A DNA stretch of 64,000 nt, from assembly GCA_015075445.1 (NCBI GenBank), contig JABTUJ010000033.1, positions 50,280 to 114,279 of the forward strand, given 5' to 3'. Each line of letters starts with the position of its first letter. Position 1 is the first letter of the stretch. The position numbers and the translations under genes were made by a program. Origin of the DNA: Verrucomicrobiales bacterium (lineage in GTDB: Bacteria; Verrucomicrobiota; Verrucomicrobiia; Limisphaerales; J093). Under the pieces are notes generated by a model that was not told where the DNA came from, did no database searches, and saw only the letters and a list, made by a program, of their open reading frames with translations. This document shows positions 43,983 through 52,773 of the stretch, one piece after another.

Positions 43983-45317
43983 TCAGGGCGATTGGGCGGC
44001 GATCTTGATGAGGTGGTTCACGGGCACGCGCGCGGCGGCGAGGGTCTCGACGTAGCGTTGGCGCGCCTTCTCAGTCAGGGTGGCCGTCATTTCCATGTCC
44101 GCCTGCCCTTCGTCGCCGTGGAAGAGCATTTTGATCTGGCGCGTTTCGTAAGCCTGTTTGGCGGCCACGGCGGCGTCGACGCGGTTGAAGGCCTCGGTGA
44201 AGGGGTTGAGCGGGAAATCGTCGGCGAGGTTCACGCCCTTGGCGAGTTGTTCGCGGGGGTAGCTACGGTAGCCGGTTCCCCAGGTGACGACATAGCGCGG
44301 GGCGGTGGCGTTGGTGATCACGAGATGCAGGCGGTTCAGGTCGGTATTGAACGGCACGAGGGTCATGGCGGAACGGATGGTGTTGGCCTTGTTGATCTCG
44401 CCCGTGGCGCAGAACGGGTAGCGGTGGCTGACCAACCGCACCTCGCCGTCAGCAAAGCCCTGCACCTCATGGCCGGGTGTGGCGGTGGCCGTGATGGCCT
44501 GGAGGTCCAAGGTGATGGTGCCGATGTGGCCATCCAGGCCCATGGCTTTGAGAAAGGCGTAGGCCATGACGAAGCTGCCGGCCCAGTCCGGATGGACGCC
44601 GTCCTGCCCGGCGAGGAGATACACGTCGCCGTAGCGCTGGGTGCCGAAAAAGCTGGCCTTGAACATGGTCCAGAACACGTCCGCGAAACCCACGCCTTCG
44701 GTGGTCGCGATCTCGATCCCGAGGTTGCGGAGTTCGTTGAGGCTGAGGTTGAGCTCCTCGGAGGGGGCCTTCGCCCAAGGGACGGCCGGTCCGACGCAGC
44801 CCGGCGAGCCGAGGATCACGCGCGCCCCGGCGTTGGTGAAGGCGCGGACGATGGCGACCATGGCTTCGCGGTACCGCTGGCCGATGGCAGGGTCGTAGGC
44901 CTGATAGCCGTGGTCGTTCATCCCGTAAGCTGTGGTGGCGAGGGTGGGCTGGAAGCGCAACACGTCGTTGGTCATGCGGGCGAGGAACCCGGGCGCGGTC
45001 TCGCCGGACCAGCCGTACTGCCGCACGGTGACGCCCAGTTCTGGCACGCACGCGGTCAGATAGGTCTCGATGGCCCGCGAGTACATGCGCTGTTCGGTGA
45101 TCGAGTCCCCGCAGAGGGCCAGCCGATCCCCCGGCTTCAACAGCAGACCCGCAGGCGCCGGCGCCTTCCGCGGGGCGAACTTCTGGAAGAACGGATGGTC
45201 GGGCTTGGTCTCGTAGGCCGGGGCCTCGGCGGCCGACAGCAGCGGCCCCAGCAGCAGCAGCCCGCCCATCGCGAGGAACGCCGCCCAGGGACGAAACGAA
45301 CGTGGGGTGCAGTGCAT
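43983..45317 (-). CDS. secreted SGNH/GDSL-type hydrolase
   Basis: 444 residues with signal peptide PWAAFLAMGGLLLLGPLLSAAEAP. Block I is LALCGDSITEQRMY (nucleophile Ser in GDSIT), block II-like QYGWSGETAPG, block III YGMND, and block V GQDGVHPDWAG with Asp-x-x-His. The set of Ser, Gly, Asn and Asp/His residues is complete. Esterases of this class deacetylate carbohydrates or rhamnogalacturonan; here it likely works with the neighbouring exported enzymes. The C-terminal 150 residues form a separate beta-rich region then a helical tail. Confidence 0.9.
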   Translation of the reverse strand: MHCTPRSFRPWAAFLAMGGLLLLGPLLSAAEAPAYETKPDHPFFQKFAPRKAPAPAGLLLKPGDRLALCGDSITEQRMYSRAIETYLTACVPELGVTVRQYGWSGETAPGFLARMTNDVLRFQPTLATTAYGMNDHGYQAYDPAIGQRYREAMVAIVRAFTNAGARVILGSPGCVGPAVPWAKAPSEELNLSLNELRNLGIEIATTEGVGFADVFWTMFKASFFGTQRYGDVYLLAGQDGVHPDWAGSFVMAYAFLKAMGLDGHIGTITLDLQAITATATPGHEVQGFADGEVRLVSHRYPFCATGEINKANTIRSAMTLVPFNTDLNRLHLVITNATAPRYVVTWGTGYRSYPREQLAKGVNLADDFPLNPFTEAFNRVDAAVAAKQAYETRQIKMLFHGDEGQADMEMTATLTEKARQRYVETLAAARVPVNHLIKIAAQSP

Positions 45318-45427
45318 GATGGGTGGCAGTGTCCGGAGCCGGCCGGTGGGAGGTCAAGCGGGTTGTGTCGCCTCCCCGGACCACCGCAACCTTGTTCGCG
45401 CGCGGGGGTTTGTTAGATTCCGACCCG

Positions 45428-46051
45428 ATGGGTTCCCAGCACGAGGACGACGTGGCGTTGATGCAAGGTGTGCAACGGGGGGAATTGCGTGCCTTCGAGG
45501 CGATCGTCCAGAAGTACCGCCAGCCGGTGGCGAACCTGATCTACCGCATGCTTGGTGATGCCGCCGAAGCGGAAGACCTCACTCAGAACGTGTTTGTTCA
45601 GGTGTATCGGTCGGCCGACCGCTACCGCGTCTCCGCCCGCTTCACGACGTGGCTCTTCACCATCGCCAAGAATCTGTGCCTGAACGAGCTGCGTCGTCGC
45701 TCGCGCCATCCGGCCGAGTCGCTTGACGCACCGCATCCGGTACATGAGGACGAGCCGCGGCACACCCTCGCGGATGGGCGCCAGCCCGGTCCGGTGGCGG
45801 CGTTGCTCGAGGAGGAGCTGGCGGCGAAGATCCAGGAATCCCTGCTGGCCTTGCCCGAGAACCAGCGGCTGGCGTTGCTCCTTTGGCGGGACGAGGAACT
45901 GGCTTACGAGGAGATCGCGGCGGTGCTGGGCTGCTGGCTTACTGCGGTGAAGTCCCTGATTCATCGGGCACGCGAAACCCTCAAGCGCCGGCTAAAACCC
46001 TACTTGCGGACCGGCGTTTGGGAGCCGACGCCCGGGCCGCCGCAACTTTGA
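45428..46051 (+). CDS. RNA polymerase ECF sigma factor
   Basis: 207 residues from ATG 45428 (MGSQHEDDVALMQGVQRGELRAFEAIV). Region 2: YRMLGDAAEAEDLTQNVFVQVYRSADRY then FTTWLFTIAKNLCLNELRRR; region 4: ALPENQRLALLLWRDEELAYEEIAAVLGCWLTAVKSLIHRARETLKRRL. First gene of a three-gene operon with an anti-sigma-like membrane protein and a DUF3106 protein, a layout typical of cell-envelope-sensing sigma systems in Verrucomicrobia. Region 4 reads GCWLTAVKSLI where G-x-S-x-x-T-V-K-S is common. Confidence 0.93.
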   Translation: MGSQHEDDVALMQGVQRGELRAFEAIVQKYRQPVANLIYRMLGDAAEAEDLTQNVFVQVYRSADRYRVSARFTTWLFTIAKNLCLNELRRRSRHPAESLDAPHPVHEDEPRHTLADGRQPGPVAALLEEELAAKIQESLLALPENQRLALLLWRDEELAYEEIAAVLGCWLTAVKSLIHRARETLKRRLKPYLRTGVWEPTPGPPQL

Positions 46052-46084
46052 AGCAACCCCGGGGTTTCAACCTCCTGACAGGTC

Positions 46085-46579
46085 ATGAACCAAAGCCACA
46101 TCGAGCGACTGGTCGAAGCGAGCCGGCGCCGGTTTCTCCCGCCCCAGGAACGGGAGGAGCTCGAGGGTTGGCTGGCAAGTTCTCCCGAGGCACGGGCGGG
46201 GTGGGCCGAGGAAGCGGCGCTCAGCCAGGCCCTGCGGGCGTTGCCGGACGCGCCGCTGTCGCCGCAGTTTGACCAGCGCGTGCTCGCGGCGGTTGAACGT
46301 GTTGAAAGCCCGGCGCTCCGGCGTTCCTTGCCGGCCTGGTGGTCGCTCCTGCTCGGCTGGCGTGGGGCGGCCGTGGCGGTGCTCCTGCTGGGCGCGGGCA
46401 TCGCCGTCCCGCTGCAGCAACAGGCCCAGACTCGCGCCCGCCTGGCCGAGAGTGTGGCCGCCATGTCCGACCTGGCCGCCTGGCCCGATCTCGCGGCCCT
46501 CGCGGACTTCGAGGCGGTCTATTACCTGCCCACCGGCCCGCTGCCCAAGGAAGCCGAACTGGCCCAGGCCTTCGAGTGA
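46085..46579 (+). CDS. putative anti-sigma factor (single-pass membrane protein)
   Basis: 164 residues. N-terminal helical domain (IERLVEASRRRFLPPQEREELEGWLASSPEARAGWAEEAALSQAL) resembles the sigma-binding end of anti-sigma factors, without the ZAS Cys/His set. One membrane helix at about 95-115 (GAAVAVLLLGAGIAVPL), then about 45 periplasmic residues. Starts 33 bases after the sigma gene and ends 6 bases before the DUF3106 gene. Role inferred from position and topology. Confidence 0.75.
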   Translation: MNQSHIERLVEASRRRFLPPQEREELEGWLASSPEARAGWAEEAALSQALRALPDAPLSPQFDQRVLAAVERVESPALRRSLPAWWSLLLGWRGAAVAVLLLGAGIAVPLQQQAQTRARLAESVAAMSDLAAWPDLAALADFEAVYYLPTGPLPKEAELAQAFE

Positions 46580-46585
46580 CACGGC

Positions 46586-47623
46586 ATGAAAGCCCCCGCC
46601 GGTCTCCTCCTCGCCTTCGCCCTCGTGTCGGCCCCGGACGGGCTGCCTGCCGAAGCCCCGTCCCTCTCGCCCGAACCTCCGCGAACCGGGGATAGCCCGC
46701 TTCCCCCGCAACCTCCGACCCTCCCCCCGCGGCTGCCGCCCGCCCCTACTCCCATCGACCGGTTAAGGGCGCTGCTGGCCCTCGACGCGGCCGACCGCGA
46801 GAAGCAGTTGGCCGACCGCACCCCGGCGCAGCGCCAGTACCTTGAAGCGCGGCTGGCTGAGTTCGACCGGCTCTCCCCTGCTGAGCGCGAGTTGCGGCTC
46901 CAGTTGCTGACCGTGCGACACCACCTGCTGCCGCTCCTTCGGACCCCGCTTTCACGGCGGGCAGAGGAACTCCGGCAGGTCCCGCCGGATTATCGGAGCC
47001 TGATCCAGGACCGGCTCGCGGCATGGGACAAGCTGACGCCGGACCAACAGCAGGCCATGCTGCAGAGTGAATCCATCTTCGCCGGGCTGGCGCTGACCAC
47101 GCGGCCGGGGGGCATCGAAGGGGAGCCGCCCGGCCCGCAGGTCCTGTCGCCCGAGCAGCGGCGTCAGCTCGAGCAGGACCTGGCGCGCTGGCAGGCGCGT
47201 CCCGTGGAGGAACGCGAGCGAATCACGAGTCAGTTCCAGGCTTTTCTGAGCCTGAGCGAACGCGAGCAGCAGAAGACGCTGGCCCGCCTGGATCCGGCCA
47301 GCCGCGAGCGGGTCGCGCGCCTGGTCGAGGGTCTGGAACAACTGCCGCCCGGGCAGCACGGGAAGTCGGTCGAGGCGCTGAAGCGCTTCCAGGCCCTGCC
47401 TGCGTCCGAGCGCGAGCGATTCCTGCGCAACGCGGCTCGTTGGCGGGCCATGTCGCCCGAGGAACGTTCGGCCTGGCGACGGTTGATCACGGAGCTTCCG
47501 CCGGCGCCTCCCGGCTTTGGGAATCGCCTGCTGCCACCGTTGCCGGAGGGGGTGCCTGCGCCGCCCAGCGCGGGCACGGCCCAGCGCCGGCAGCGTCGCT
47601 CCGCGACGGCGTCCCGCCGTTGA
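46586..47623 (+). CDS. DUF3106 domain periplasmic protein
   Basis: 345 residues with signal peptide APAGLLLAFALVSAPDGLPAE and a Pro-rich linker. Then repeated helical units of the DUF3106 kind: LTPDQQQAMLQSE, LARWQARPVEERERITSQFQAFLSLSEREQQKTL, WRAMSPEERSAWRRLI. Third gene of the sigma operon; likely the periplasmic sensing or signalling partner, by analogy with CpxP/RseA-type arrangements (inference). Ends 8 bases from the convergent DciA-like gene. Confidence 0.85.
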   Translation: MKAPAGLLLAFALVSAPDGLPAEAPSLSPEPPRTGDSPLPPQPPTLPPRLPPAPTPIDRLRALLALDAADREKQLADRTPAQRQYLEARLAEFDRLSPAERELRLQLLTVRHHLLPLLRTPLSRRAEELRQVPPDYRSLIQDRLAAWDKLTPDQQQAMLQSESIFAGLALTTRPGGIEGEPPGPQVLSPEQRRQLEQDLARWQARPVEERERITSQFQAFLSLSEREQQKTLARLDPASRERVARLVEGLEQLPPGQHGKSVEALKRFQALPASERERFLRNAARWRAMSPEERSAWRRLITELPPAPPGFGNRLLPPLPEGVPAPPSAGTAQRRQRRSATASRR

Positions 47624-47630
47624 CGGGTGG

Positions 47631-48038
47631 TCAACCCAGGCGGAAGGAGATCCGCGTGACGAGGTCGCGTCCGAAGCAGTGCTGGAGGCGCTCGAGGATT
47701 TCCTCGCGCCGGTAGCGCACGATTTCGGACAACCACACGCTGCTGTCCACCTTGACGAACAGCGTGCCCCGGCGCAGGCCGGCGGGCTGGGCATGGGCGG
47801 TGACGCTGGGGTCCACCAACCGGTTCCAGGACTTCAACACCTGGGCTTCGGAGTGGCGTCGGGGCAATCCCAGCTTGTTCACCAGGTCCGGGATCAGCTC
47901 ACCGACCCGCCGCTCGCCCCGGCGCGCGGCGACCTCGAGCGGGGTCAAGTCCACGCCACGCCACTCGGCCAGGACCGAATCGCGGGCGGTCCAGTCTGGC
48001 GGCCGGGCGCGGGGCGGAGCGGGAGGCGAGCGGCGCAT
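47631..48038 (-). CDS. DUF721/DciA-like protein
   Basis: 135 residues. The C-terminal half VLKSWNRLVDPSVTAHAQPAGLRRGTLFVKVDSSVWLSEIVRYRREEILERL is the DUF721 fold (W-x(2)-L-V.. then L-x-V-x-V-x-S-S-x-W-x-x-E-L-x-x). DciA members load the replicative helicase DnaB in bacteria lacking DnaC; the first 45 residues here are a basic Pro-rich extension. Divergent from the kinase gene, sharing the 150-base region with the 30-bp repeat. Confidence 0.85.
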   Translation of the reverse strand: MRRSPPAPPRARPPDWTARDSVLAEWRGVDLTPLEVAARRGERRVGELIPDLVNKLGLPRRHSEAQVLKSWNRLVDPSVTAHAQPAGLRRGTLFVKVDSSVWLSEIVRYRREEILERLQHCFGRDLVTRISFRLG

Positions 48039-48092
48039 GACGCCCTGAGATTAGGGCTCGACCTCCGGCCGACAAGCCCCTTTCCAACCCCG

Positions 48093-48122
48093 TTGGGGTC
48101 GCATCTTAACATTTAACATTCG
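48093..48122 (+). repeat. 30-bp repeat, left copy
   Basis: Starts TTGGGGTCGCATCTTAACAT; its perfect reverse complement is at 55677-55706. Lies in the divergent promoter region between the DciA-like and kinase genes and contains AT-rich TTAACATTTAACATT. Confidence 0.92.
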
Positions 48123-48191
48123 CGACCGCGGAGGGCGGAGTTTTTCGCAGAAAGTCTGTTACTTTTTCGCCATTCTTCCTTTTGTATAGTC

Positions 48192-51100
48192 ATGGAGCAG
48201 GAGCGGGCGAGTCTGCCGGTCTGCGAGCGCTGCGGTCGGGAGGTGCCTTTCGAAGGCCCGCTCCCGCTGTGTGTCGCTTGTGCGCTCGAGCATGCGCTCG
48301 AAGAGCTTCCGGAGGAAGCCGCCCAGCCGCTACGGCTTGACGATCTCCCGGAGCCCTACGGCCCGCTGCCGGAGATCCCGGGGTTTGAGTTCCTCGAGGT
48401 CATTGGTCGGGGGGGCATGGGGGTGGTGTATCGGGCGCGGCAGACCCGCTTGAAACGGATCGTCGCCGTCAAACTGCTCCTGCCGGGGGTGCTGGCCGAC
48501 GAACCGACCCGGCGGCGCTTCCAGCAGGAGGCCGAGGCCGTCGCGCAATTGCAGCATCCTGGGATCGTGCCGGTGTACGAAGCGGGCGAATGCCGGGGGC
48601 AGCCCTGGTTTGCGATGGAGCACGTGCCGGGCAGGGATTTGGCGCACCTGGGCGACCCCCTTCCCCTCAGCCCAACCCGGGCGGCCCGGCTCATCCGGCT
48701 GGTGTCGGATGCGCTCCAGTACGCCCACGAGCAGGGGGTGCTGCACCGGGATCTGAAGCCGTCCAATATCCTGCTGGGCGGGGATGAGCGTCCTCGTCTC
48801 ACGGACTTTGGGTTGGCCCGCCGGCTGGATGTGGACGAGGAACTGACCCTGCCGGGTCAGACGCTGGGATCTCCGGGGTATCTCCCCCCCGAACAGGCCG
48901 CGGCCGACCGCAGGCCGGCCGGTCCGGCCAGCGACGTGTATTCCCTGGGGGCCGTGCTGTACTACCTGTTGACCGGGCGTCCACCGTTCCTGGCGTCGAC
49001 GTTGGCCGAGGCGTTGGCCGAGGTGCTGCATCGGGATCCCGTAGCCGTGCGAGTCCTCAACCCCTCTGTGCCGCGCGACCTCGAGACGATCACGCTCAAG
49101 TGCCTGGAGAAACGGCCGGCCGACCGCTACCCCTCGGCGGCGGCCCTCGGGCAGGATCTGGCCCGGTTCATCGGCAACGAGCCCATCGCCGCGCGTCCGC
49201 CATCGCGATGGACCCGCCTTCTGCGGCGCATGCGCTCGCAGCCGGCGGTTGCGGCGCTGGGCGTGTTGGCGGCGGTGGGGCTGTCGGTGGCGACCGGACT
49301 CGGGGTCTGGCTGGGGCAACAGGGTCGGGCGGAAGCGCGCAGCGCCCGGGTGGCACAAGCGGCCGCGGAGGCCGATCGCCTCGCCAAGGAAGCCGAGCTT
49401 CGCCGCAATCGCATCGAATTGTACGGCACGCGGATGGCGGGCGCATACTCTGCCTGGCAGCGGGGCGATGCGCGTCAGGCGTGGGAACAGTTGGACGCGG
49501 CCGAAGCGGAGGCATTCGGGTGGGAATACCGCCATCTCCTCGCGGTGTTCACGCGCGGCCAGCGGATTCTGCGCGGGCACGGCGCCTACGTGTTCACGGT
49601 GGCATTCACGCCGGACGGTCAGCGGTTGGCGTCCGGCAGCAGTGACCGGACCGTGCGATTGTGGGACCCGGCGAGCGGCGCGTTGCTCAAGACCCTCGAG
49701 ATCGCCCGGCCGCGGGTGTCGCAGGTCGTCTTCGGCAGCCCGCCAAGTCTGCTCTGGCTGCGCGGCACCGACCGCAGCGTCGAGGGTCTCGATGTGGGGA
49801 CAGCGGAGGTTCGCTACTCGATTCAACTGGGTTCCGTGTCGGTTCGCGGGATGGCACCGCATCCGGATGGCCGGCGGGTGGTCATTGCGATGTCGAGCGA
49901 GGGCGTTCGGGTCTGGGACGTGGTCGCCGGAACGCAGGTGGCGGCGTTCCCGGGGCTGGCGGAGGAGATCAGCGAACTGGCGCTTGACCCGCAGGGTCGC
50001 TGGTTTGCGCTGGGCGGCATGCAGGGCACGGTGACGGTGCGGGACGGGGAGACAGGCGAGACGCGTTGGCAGGTGAAAGCGCATCCGAACACCGTGTGGC
50101 GGGTGGCGTTTGATGCGGCGGGCGCACGGTTGCTGAGCGCGGGCGCGGATGGGCGGGTGCGGGTCTGGGCAGCCACCGACGGTCGGGAACTGCTGACGGT
50201 GGTGACGTCGGAGAGTCCGCTCCGCGACGGGGTGTTCAGTCCGGATGGGCGGTGGATGGCGACGTCGGGGCTGGATCTGGCCATCCGGCTGTGGGACGCG
50301 GGGACAGGCGAGGCGGTGGGCACCTTGCTCGGACACACGGAGACGCCCTTGGGTCTGGCGTTCAGCCCGGACGGCCGGACGTTGGCGAGCGGGAGCCGTG
50401 ACCGGACGGTGCGGCTCTGGGAGCTGGCGGTGGCACTCGAAGCGCCGCGGGTGGTGATACACGAAGGGGCAGCGGAGGTGGTGGCCGTGAGTGCTGATGG
50501 GCGGGAGTACCTGAGTTGGGGGGCAGACCAACGTCTGGTGTGGGGCTCCCCCGCAGCGCGAGACCAGCGGACGGTGCTGCCGCGGACGCCGGGCGCCGGC
50601 GTCACCGCGCTGGCCTTCGCGCCCGCGGCCCGATTGGCCGTCGTGGGCACGACCCAGGGCGTTGCCGAGCTTTGGGACCTCGAGACACGGACCGAACGGC
50701 GACGTTGGAGCGATCACAGCGGCGCCCTCCGGTGTGTGGCGTGGAGCGCGGACGGTTCACGGTTTGCCACGGCGGGTGACGATGCCGTGGTGCGGGTGCG
50801 CGAGGTGGCCACGGGGAACCTGCTTGCGGTGCTCAGGGGGCATGCGGAAGCGGTGCGTCATCTGGCCTTCAGTCGGGATGGCGGACGGATCGCCAGCGAG
50901 GGAGGCGATCGCGCGGTGAAGATCTGGGACATCGGCGAGCAACGGCAACTCCTTGGAAGGCCGGTCCTGCCAGGGCGGGTGCTGGCCTTGAGCGAAACGG
51001 ACCGCGGTTTCCTAATGGCCACGCAGTTGCACGCGAAACTGGCACTGGTGATGGAGCGGCTCGAGGACCCGGGCGGCGCGGTCGAGATCCCGTATCCGTC

Positions 51101-51338
51101 CGCCGTGCGGCTCAGTTCCGGCAGGTTCAGTGCCGATGGCCGGCGCTTTTTCGGTGTCCGGGATCGCGCCTTGGTGGTGTGGGAGGCGAGCGAAGGGGTG
51201 TTGCTGCTCACACTGAGCGATGCGGTCCCGGCGCCTTTTTCCGGGTTCGACTTGAGTGTGGACCAGCGGTGTCTGGTCGCTGGGGACCGCCGGGGGGGCC
51301 TCACGGTTTTCGAGGCTCCCCCGGTGCGGTCCCGGTGA
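48192..51338 (+). CDS. membrane Ser/Thr protein kinase with C-terminal WD40 propellers
   Basis: 1048 residues. Zinc-ribbon-like CERCG..LCVAC at 11-30; kinase domain with P-loop IGRGGMGVVY (71-80), Lys94, alpha-C Glu113, catalytic HRDLKPSN (Asp187), DFG at 205-207 and SPGYLPPEQ. One membrane helix near 355-375 (VAALGVLAAVGLSVATGLGVWLG), a helical linker, then about 14 WD40-like repeats (e.g. FTPDGQRLASGSSDRTVRLWD; FSPDGRTLASGSRDRTVRLWE). All kinase residues needed for catalysis are present. This Hanks kinase-WD40 fusion is typical of Planctomycetes and Verrucomicrobia; the propeller is outside if the helix spans the membrane once. Target unknown. Confidence 0.95.
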   Translation: MEQERASLPVCERCGREVPFEGPLPLCVACALEHALEELPEEAAQPLRLDDLPEPYGPLPEIPGFEFLEVIGRGGMGVVYRARQTRLKRIVAVKLLLPGVLADEPTRRRFQQEAEAVAQLQHPGIVPVYEAGECRGQPWFAMEHVPGRDLAHLGDPLPLSPTRAARLIRLVSDALQYAHEQGVLHRDLKPSNILLGGDERPRLTDFGLARRLDVDEELTLPGQTLGSPGYLPPEQAAADRRPAGPASDVYSLGAVLYYLLTGRPPFLASTLAEALAEVLHRDPVAVRVLNPSVPRDLETITLKCLEKRPADRYPSAAALGQDLARFIGNEPIAARPPSRWTRLLRRMRSQPAVAALGVLAAVGLSVATGLGVWLGQQGRAEARSARVAQAAAEADRLAKEAELRRNRIELYGTRMAGAYSAWQRGDARQAWEQLDAAEAEAFGWEYRHLLAVFTRGQRILRGHGAYVFTVAFTPDGQRLASGSSDRTVRLWDPASGALLKTLEIARPRVSQVVFGSPPSLLWLRGTDRSVEGLDVGTAEVRYSIQLGSVSVRGMAPHPDGRRVVIAMSSEGVRVWDVVAGTQVAAFPGLAEEISELALDPQGRWFALGGMQGTVTVRDGETGETRWQVKAHPNTVWRVAFDAAGARLLSAGADGRVRVWAATDGRELLTVVTSESPLRDGVFSPDGRWMATSGLDLAIRLWDAGTGEAVGTLLGHTETPLGLAFSPDGRTLASGSRDRTVRLWELAVALEAPRVVIHEGAAEVVAVSADGREYLSWGADQRLVWGSPAARDQRTVLPRTPGAGVTALAFAPAARLAVVGTTQGVAELWDLETRTERRRWSDHSGALRCVAWSADGSRFATAGDDAVVRVREVATGNLLAVLRGHAEAVRHLAFSRDGGRIASEGGDRAVKIWDIGEQRQLLGRPVLPGRVLALSETDRGFLMATQLHAKLALVMERLEDPGGAVEIPYPSAVRLSSGRFSADGRRFFGVRDRALVVWEASEGVLLLTLSDAVPAPFSGFDLSVDQRCLVAGDRRGGLTVFEAPPVRSR

Positions 51339-51413
51339 GGACGGCAGGGGGGCGTGGACCCCGGAAGGGGCGGTCGGTTGACGGGTCTCCGTCCTCAGGC
51401 AGAATGGCGGGGG

Positions 51414-52763
51414 ATGAAGCGGTTGCGACCAGAGCTCTCGCGGGCCCGCCGGTGGTCACGCGTGCTGGTATGGGTGACTTTCGCGGTGGTGTTGGCGTTG
51501 CGGTGGAATTTCCCGCCCGAGCCCCAGCCCGCGTCCCCGGCAGCCTGGGGCCCGGGCGACCGCGGGGGTTGGCGGCATCATCGGCCGCCGACGCCCGTGG
51601 CGCCGCCGCAGAGCGAGGTGCCGGCCGATCTGTGGCGGCTGCACATTGAAATCGCGGCGGCCGACGTCGAGACGCTGCGGGGCTATTCCTGGAACGGCTG
51701 GAGAGGACGGCCGCCGGGTGAACGGCCCGAGGTGCGGGTGCGCGTGCGGGAAGGGAACGCGGTGTACGAACACGTGGCGCTCCACTTGAAGGGGGCGGCG
51801 GGCAGCTTCCGGCCTTTCGACGACAAGCCGGCGCTGACGTTGAACTTCTCGAAGCACGTCCCGGGGCAGCGGTTCCACGGCTACAGCAAGATTTCGCTGA
51901 ACAACTCGGTGCAGGACCCGACCTATCTGTGCGAGGCGGTTTCGCGGGAGTTGTTCGCGGCGGCCGGGGTGCCGGTCCCCGGCGTGGACCACGTCACGGT
52001 GCTGATCAACGGACGGGACCTGGGGTTGTACGTTCTGGCCGAGGGGTGGGGACGTCCGTTCCTGCGTCGGCACTTCGCAGACGCCGACGGCAACCTCTAT
52101 GACGGCGGGTTCCTGCAGGAGATCACAGCGGCGCTGGACACGAACTCGGGGGAAAACCGGACGGACCATGCGGCGCTGGACCGGTTACGGGCGGCGGTGT
52201 TCGAACCGGAGGTCGCGACGCGGTCGGAGCGGCTGGCGGCGGCGCTGGACCTGGACCGGTTCTTCAGCTTTCTGGCGATGGAGATCATGACGTGCCACTG
52301 GGACGGGTACGCGATGAACCGGAACAACTACCGGCTGTTCCACGATCGGGACCGCGATCGGATGGTGTTTTTGCCGCACGGCCTGGACCAGATGTTCGGC
52401 GTGCACCGGTCGTCGCCCACCAGTCCGATCCTGCCGGCGATGCAGGGGGTGGTGGCGAACGCCGTGCTCAGTCTGCCCGGGGCGCCGGCGCGGCTGCGGG
52501 ATCGGATCGCAGCGTTGCGGGGCGAGGTGTTTCTACCCGAGCGATTGACGAACCGCGTGCAGGAATTGTCGCGGCGGCTCCGCCCCACGCTGGCGGCTTA
52601 TGCGCCGGAGTGGGCCGAGGCTCACGACGTGCACGTGGCGGCGCTGTGCCGGCGGATCGTCACGCGGGCGGCGAGCATCTCCGCGCAGTTGGCCGGCGAA
52701 GCGCCGGTCCTGGCGGAAGAGCCGCCGCGGCGGCGGGTGAACCGCTGGCCCGCGGGGGATTAG
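51414..52763 (+). CDS. CotH-kinase family protein (membrane-anchored)
   Basis: 449 residues from ATG 51414 with a signal anchor (RRWSRVLVWVTFAVVLALRWNF). CotH features: HLKGAAGSFRPFDDKPALTLNFSKHVPGQRFHGYSKISLNNSVQDPTYLCEAVSRELFAAAGVP, then LGLYVLAEGWGRPFLRRHF, LYDGGFLQEI and YRLFHDRDRDRMVFLPHGLDQMFG. CotH proteins are atypical secreted protein kinases first known from Bacillus spore coat. Follows the WD40 kinase by 75 bases on the same strand. Confidence 0.88.
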   Translation: MKRLRPELSRARRWSRVLVWVTFAVVLALRWNFPPEPQPASPAAWGPGDRGGWRHHRPPTPVAPPQSEVPADLWRLHIEIAAADVETLRGYSWNGWRGRPPGERPEVRVRVREGNAVYEHVALHLKGAAGSFRPFDDKPALTLNFSKHVPGQRFHGYSKISLNNSVQDPTYLCEAVSRELFAAAGVPVPGVDHVTVLINGRDLGLYVLAEGWGRPFLRRHFADADGNLYDGGFLQEITAALDTNSGENRTDHAALDRLRAAVFEPEVATRSERLAAALDLDRFFSFLAMEIMTCHWDGYAMNRNNYRLFHDRDRDRMVFLPHGLDQMFGVHRSSPTSPILPAMQGVVANAVLSLPGAPARLRDRIAALRGEVFLPERLTNRVQELSRRLRPTLAAYAPEWAEAHDVHVAALCRRIVTRAASISAQLAGEAPVLAEEPPRRRVNRWPAGD

Positions 52764-52773
52764 CCTGGAAAGC

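Noticed and set aside
48330..50717. 795-codon minus-strand frame inside the kinase gene
   Set aside because: Kinase and WD40 motifs fix the plus strand as coding.
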